From: Humulus lupulus
Taxonomy: Eukaryota; Streptophyta; Magnoliopsida; Rosales; Cannabaceae
Length of the DNA: 64,000 bases
NCBI RefSeq assembly: GCF_963169125.1
Contig: NC_084794.1
Coordinates: 111,514,358-111,578,357, forward strand
Direction of reading: 5' to 3'
Shown piece by piece: positions 60,957 through 64,000 of this stretch (its first letter is position 1; the number at the start of each line of letters is the position of its first letter). The notes below the pieces were generated by a model, which saw nothing but the letters and a program-made list of their open reading frames with translations, ran no database searches and was not told the DNA's origin. The position numbers were made by a program, and so were the translations under genes.

Positions 60957-61372
60957 GACAATTCTTCTATATGGGCTTCACTTTAAGCCCTACCGGTAGG
61001 GCTTTCAGTGTTTCTCGACCCGTGAACAGTTTTCAGCGCGACTTTTTTTTATGACCGTGTATATTGTAGCTATTTAGAGCATCCTGCAAGTATTTAGAAA
61101 ATTCCGAATAGTTTGCAGTACCGAAAACTAGGTTCAAACATATTGTTTTCCACTCGCATAAAAAAAATTAGTCACGCGTGCAACAACATGTTTGAACCTA
61201 GTTTTCGGTACTATAAACTATTCGGAATTTTTCGAAAATTTGCAGGATGCTCTAAATAGCTACAATATACACGGTCATAAAAAAAATCGCGTCGAAAACT
61301 GTTCACGGGTTGTAAACACTGAAAGTCCTACCAGTAGGGCTTAAAGTGAAGCTCCTATAAGAGAATTCCCCT
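60957..61372. mobile_element. Foldback MITE with ~190-bp inverted repeats (416 bp)
   Basis: Nearly the whole element is a hairpin. The left arm (60957 to about 61150) and right arm (about 61165-61372) are inverted copies sharing GCTTCACTTTAAGCCCTAC, CACGGGT/ACCCGTG, GACCGTGTATATTGTAGCTA, GAGCATCCTGCA and GTTTTCGGTAC blocks. The outer ends read GACAATTCT and AGAATTCCCC. The flanks are (TA)n so a duplication cannot be read. Long inverted arms with no ORF fit a Mutator-type foldback MITE; this is inference. Confidence 0.8.
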
Positions 61373-61892
61373 ATATATATGTGTGTACCAAAACATAAAA
61401 TGCCCTTGGTTACGAGATTAAGAAATGTTTGAAGACCAAAAAAAATTCCATATAAGACAAATGAGAAGAAATTAGTTTTAAATTAGAAAGAGAAGAGGAA
61501 TACCAACACTGCCATCAAATAAGAGGGAAATGTGTATCTCTGGCAATGAACTAAAAAAAAAATTAGCACTCATCTTTTCCAAAGGGAAATTTGAGTTTTA
61601 ATGCAATAAGTGACACTCCATTTGAAAATTTTCTTATCACTATATAACTCTCGTTTTGGTGCTACTAATGCCGTTACTACCCAAAATACCCCTGGCATAA
61701 TTTTCCCTCTCTTTTTCTCATAGTCTTCACTCTCTATCTCTTATGTTTTCCCTCTCTATCTCTCAAACTCTCGTACACAAAAAAAAAAAATCCAGCCACC
61801 ATTAATTTGTATTCCGGATCTAGGGGCAAGTTGTGAGTCCTTTCAAGTCAAGAAACTTCATTTTGGATTTCGGATCTAGGGGAAAAAATCGT
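61373..61892. other. 5' flank of the Mutator-like gene, candidate terminal repeat
   Basis: GGGAAATTTGAGTTTTAATG from 61584 has the look of a Mutator-like terminal inverted repeat; its partner would lie beyond the window. The region 61690-61790 is pyrimidine-rich (CCCTCTC, TATCTCTC) like a promoter/5' UTR, and a CGGATCTAGGGG word occurs twice, at about 61816 and 61871. The transcription start is not defined. Confidence 0.4.
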
Positions 61893-64000
61893 ATGGGTAA
61901 GTATATATTTGTTATATGTAGTGAGGAAACTTGTCTGGTTACATTACTTGTCTTATTTCGAACAGATCTGTGTATGCCTTCATGTTTTATTGCAATTTTT
62001 CACATAATGAATTTTGGATACTTCGTGTGTTTTTTTCTGGATTTTTTTCCTGCCTCGATGAGTTTCGATGAAACTCGATAGGTCTCGATGTGTTGCATGC
62101 ATGCTGGCTCGATGGTCCTCGATGGACCTCGACGTGCCTCGATAGTGTTAGGATGTTAGTACCTCGATGGTACTCGATAAAACTCGATAGGTGTATAAGA
62201 GTTTAATTGGATTTAATAACTCGATTGTACTCAATACAACTCGATAGGTGTATAAGAGTTTAATTGGATTGTTTGCCTCGATTGTACTCGATAAAACTCG
62301 ATAGGTGTATAAGAGTTTAATTGGATTGTTTGCCTCGATTGTACTCGATAAAACTCGATAGGTGTATAAGAGTTTAATTGGATTGTTTGCCTCGATAGTC
62401 CTCGATAAAACTCGATAGGTGTATAAGAATTTTATTGGATTTTTTTCCTCGATAGTCCTCGACTGTACTCAATAAAACTCGATATGTGTGACCTCGATAG
62501 GACTCGACATATATCGATAAAAATCGATATTTTCTGTTTTATGTTGTAGTTTAACTTTTTGACCTTTTTTTTTGTTTCTTTTTTTTTTTTTTTGCAGATT
62601 CGACTGTTTTCGTATTTGTTGCATTCAATGGTGTTTGGGAACTCGAAAATAGGGATTGGATTTTCAGAGATGCTGAAAATCAAGTTCTGCCCGTGGAGAA
62701 GGGTGTGACATATGAGCAACTGCTTGACATTCTGTACGATGAGCTTGAAGTGGATAAATGTGTGCATGACTTGAAAATTGAGGTCCCGTACACATGCCTA
62801 TCACAATCCGTCAAACCTACCGTTATAAAAAATGATAGGCATGTGCGTGCATTCATTGGGTTAGCATCGAAATCTGTAGAGAAGCTCATTCATCTATGTG
62901 TCACATTGATTAAGAAGGGAGGTGTAAGAAATGCATCGGCTTTTGCCAGCGTTAATAAAGAAGTTCGATTTGAAGAGAACATTTCTCCTCCATGTCATGG
63001 TTTCAAAGGAACTCAAGGTGACGTTGGAACATGTGTTCCCGAGACAAATCCAGAAGTCATAGTCCATGATGATATCCAGGTTAGAGATCCTTCATATGTG
63101 CATGACACAGCGGAGTACGATCCCTATGGCTACGAACCTTATGTCAACGACAATCCTGTTGCTGATGCAACAGATCTTGGTGGGCCAGATGTTAGGGCAG
63201 ATTTTCCAACACAGAGTTCAGATGTTATGGTAGATGAGGAGCGCAGAATAGAAGACCGGCAAACACCTGGGACCAGCAGTAGTCGTCCAGGTCCAAGTAG
63301 AACCGATGATAGTTTTAGATGGAGTTCTCCATTGGACTTAGGTCAAGATCGTAGAACATGGAGTGCTCCCATGTTCACCAAAGAGGATATAGAGGCCTCA
63401 CATCAACATCATTCCTCAACCAGCAAAGCTTCAGGAGAATTGCACCTTGGGAAGTTCTTTCAGAACAAGCTTGAATTGAAAACCAAAGCATCCATATTTG
63501 TGATGAAGAATAATTTTGAGTTTATGGTGAAGAAATCTAGGACTGATGTGCGGTACATTACCTGCAAGGATCTTGATTGTGGTTGGAGATTGAGGGGTAA
63601 GAAAAAAAATGTGATCTGAAATGTTCGAGATTACTATATACAACGAAGTACACACTTGCTCACAAGAAATTCGAGATAAGGACCACCGTCAAGCATCACC
63701 GTGGGTTGTTGGGCACCTAATCAAGAGGAAATTTGCTACCGATGGTACTCGGTACATGGCAAACAACATAAGGGAGGACATGAAGCACCGTTTTGGGGTT
63801 GAAATGAGCTATGAGAAGGCGTGGAGATGCAGAGAAAATGCTCTTATGTATGTCAGAGGGACACTTGAGGAATCATACTCCAAGTTACCTAGATACCTGT
63901 GTCAGTTGGAGCATAAGAACACAGGTACAATTACTGATTTTGTAGCAAAAGATGGTCGTTTCTTGTATTGCTTCTTTTCCCTCGGTGTTTCTATGTGTGG
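61893..64000 (+). pseudogene. Mutator-like element transposase (MULE, MuDR-type), 5' part, one frameshift, runs off the window
   Basis: Exon 1 coding is ATGG (61893-61896) followed by the GTAAGT donor; after a 701-bp intron and a TTTTGCAG acceptor, exon 2 begins at 62598. The joined start reads MDSTVFVFVAFNGVWELENR, the usual MuDR-type N-terminus. Residues 1-110 form the N-terminal domain, followed by an acidic, Ser/Pro-rich linker. Residues about 283-336 are the DNA-binding domain of Mutator transposases (LHLGKFFQNK, FEFMVKKSR, RYITCKD...CGWRLRG). A one-base frameshift near 63617 ends the frame. The next frame continues with the family sequence (FEITIYNEVHTCSQEI, DMKHRFGVEMSYEKAWR) to the window end. 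The catalytic DDE domain lies outside. With one lesion it is recent, or the shift is a read error. Confidence 0.87.
62163..62500. repeat. 57-bp tandem repeat in the MULE first intron
   Basis: Units start with CTCGAT at 62163, 62220, 62277, 62334, 62391 and 62448, an exact 57-bp period. Units share CTCGATAAAACTCGATAGG and GTGTATAAGAGTTTAATTGG; the last unit is partial. The CTCGAT hexamer also recurs outside the array (62045-62160 and 62485-62530), so the array grew inside a CTCGAT-rich stretch. It lies wholly in the intron. Confidence 0.93.

Noticed and set aside
62163..62500. CRISPR-like regular array
   Set aside because: Units are contiguous 57-bp copies without unique spacers, in a plant intron; it is a tandem repeat.

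Overview
The window is nuclear DNA of a plant, very probably a eudicot. It is AT-rich, has GT/AG introns, and is filled with plant-type LTR retrotransposons: Ty3/gypsy of the Tat/Retand type with two RNase H domains and an antisense extra ORF, and Ty1/copia elements with initiator-Met tRNA primer sites. It also holds a Mutator-like transposase gene, a CACTA end and foldback/MITE elements. No intact host gene is visible. The species cannot be fixed from the sequence.

Left end (1-7567): AT-rich DNA with two broken host ribosomal-protein gene copies that still have introns. One is a mitochondrial-type L20 fragment on + (1161-2234); the other is a cytosolic S13/uS15 fragment on - (6235-6927). A small copia relic (3322-3530) lies between them. 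A CACTA-type terminus ends at 7567.

Centre (7568-41983): a nested stack of retrotransposons. Element A (gypsy, -, only gag and one LTR left) carries a solo LTR (G1, 8642-10880) in its gag, and its LTR is split by element C. Element C (gypsy Tat/Retand type, -, LTRs 11750-12437 and 39929-40651) is itself interrupted by two solo LTRs of one family in opposite orientations: E-left 20633-35333 and E-right 35572-37537, each with a perfect 5-bp target duplication. E-left is interrupted by element D (22488-35173, +), a full-length 12.7-kb Tat/Retand-type element with 792/791-bp LTRs and a perfect CATAT duplication. The nesting order is therefore A, then C, then E-left, then D. D and C share a layout: LTR, primer site, gag, protease, RT, RNase H, archaeal-type RNase H, integrase, repeat-bearing 3' UTR, antisense spliced ORF, polypurine tract, LTR. 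All reading frames carry stops or frameshifts.

Right centre (42010-50466): copia element H keeps only its RNase H end, with an in-frame 90-bp triplication, and a long 3' LTR split by a second solo LTR of the G family (G2, 43523-45677). An unclassified 2.2-kb stretch follows. Next comes copia element I, whose gag is joined directly to the RT/RNase H end by an internal deletion.

Right (50495-64000): a Tourist-like MITE; a full-length copia element F (51810-59017, -, TSD CTCCT) with its own nested solo LTR; a possible host 3' exon on - (59036-59214); two foldback elements; and the 5' part of a Mutator-like transposase gene whose start codon exon is four bases long and whose first intron holds a 57-bp tandem repeat. 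This gene runs off the window.
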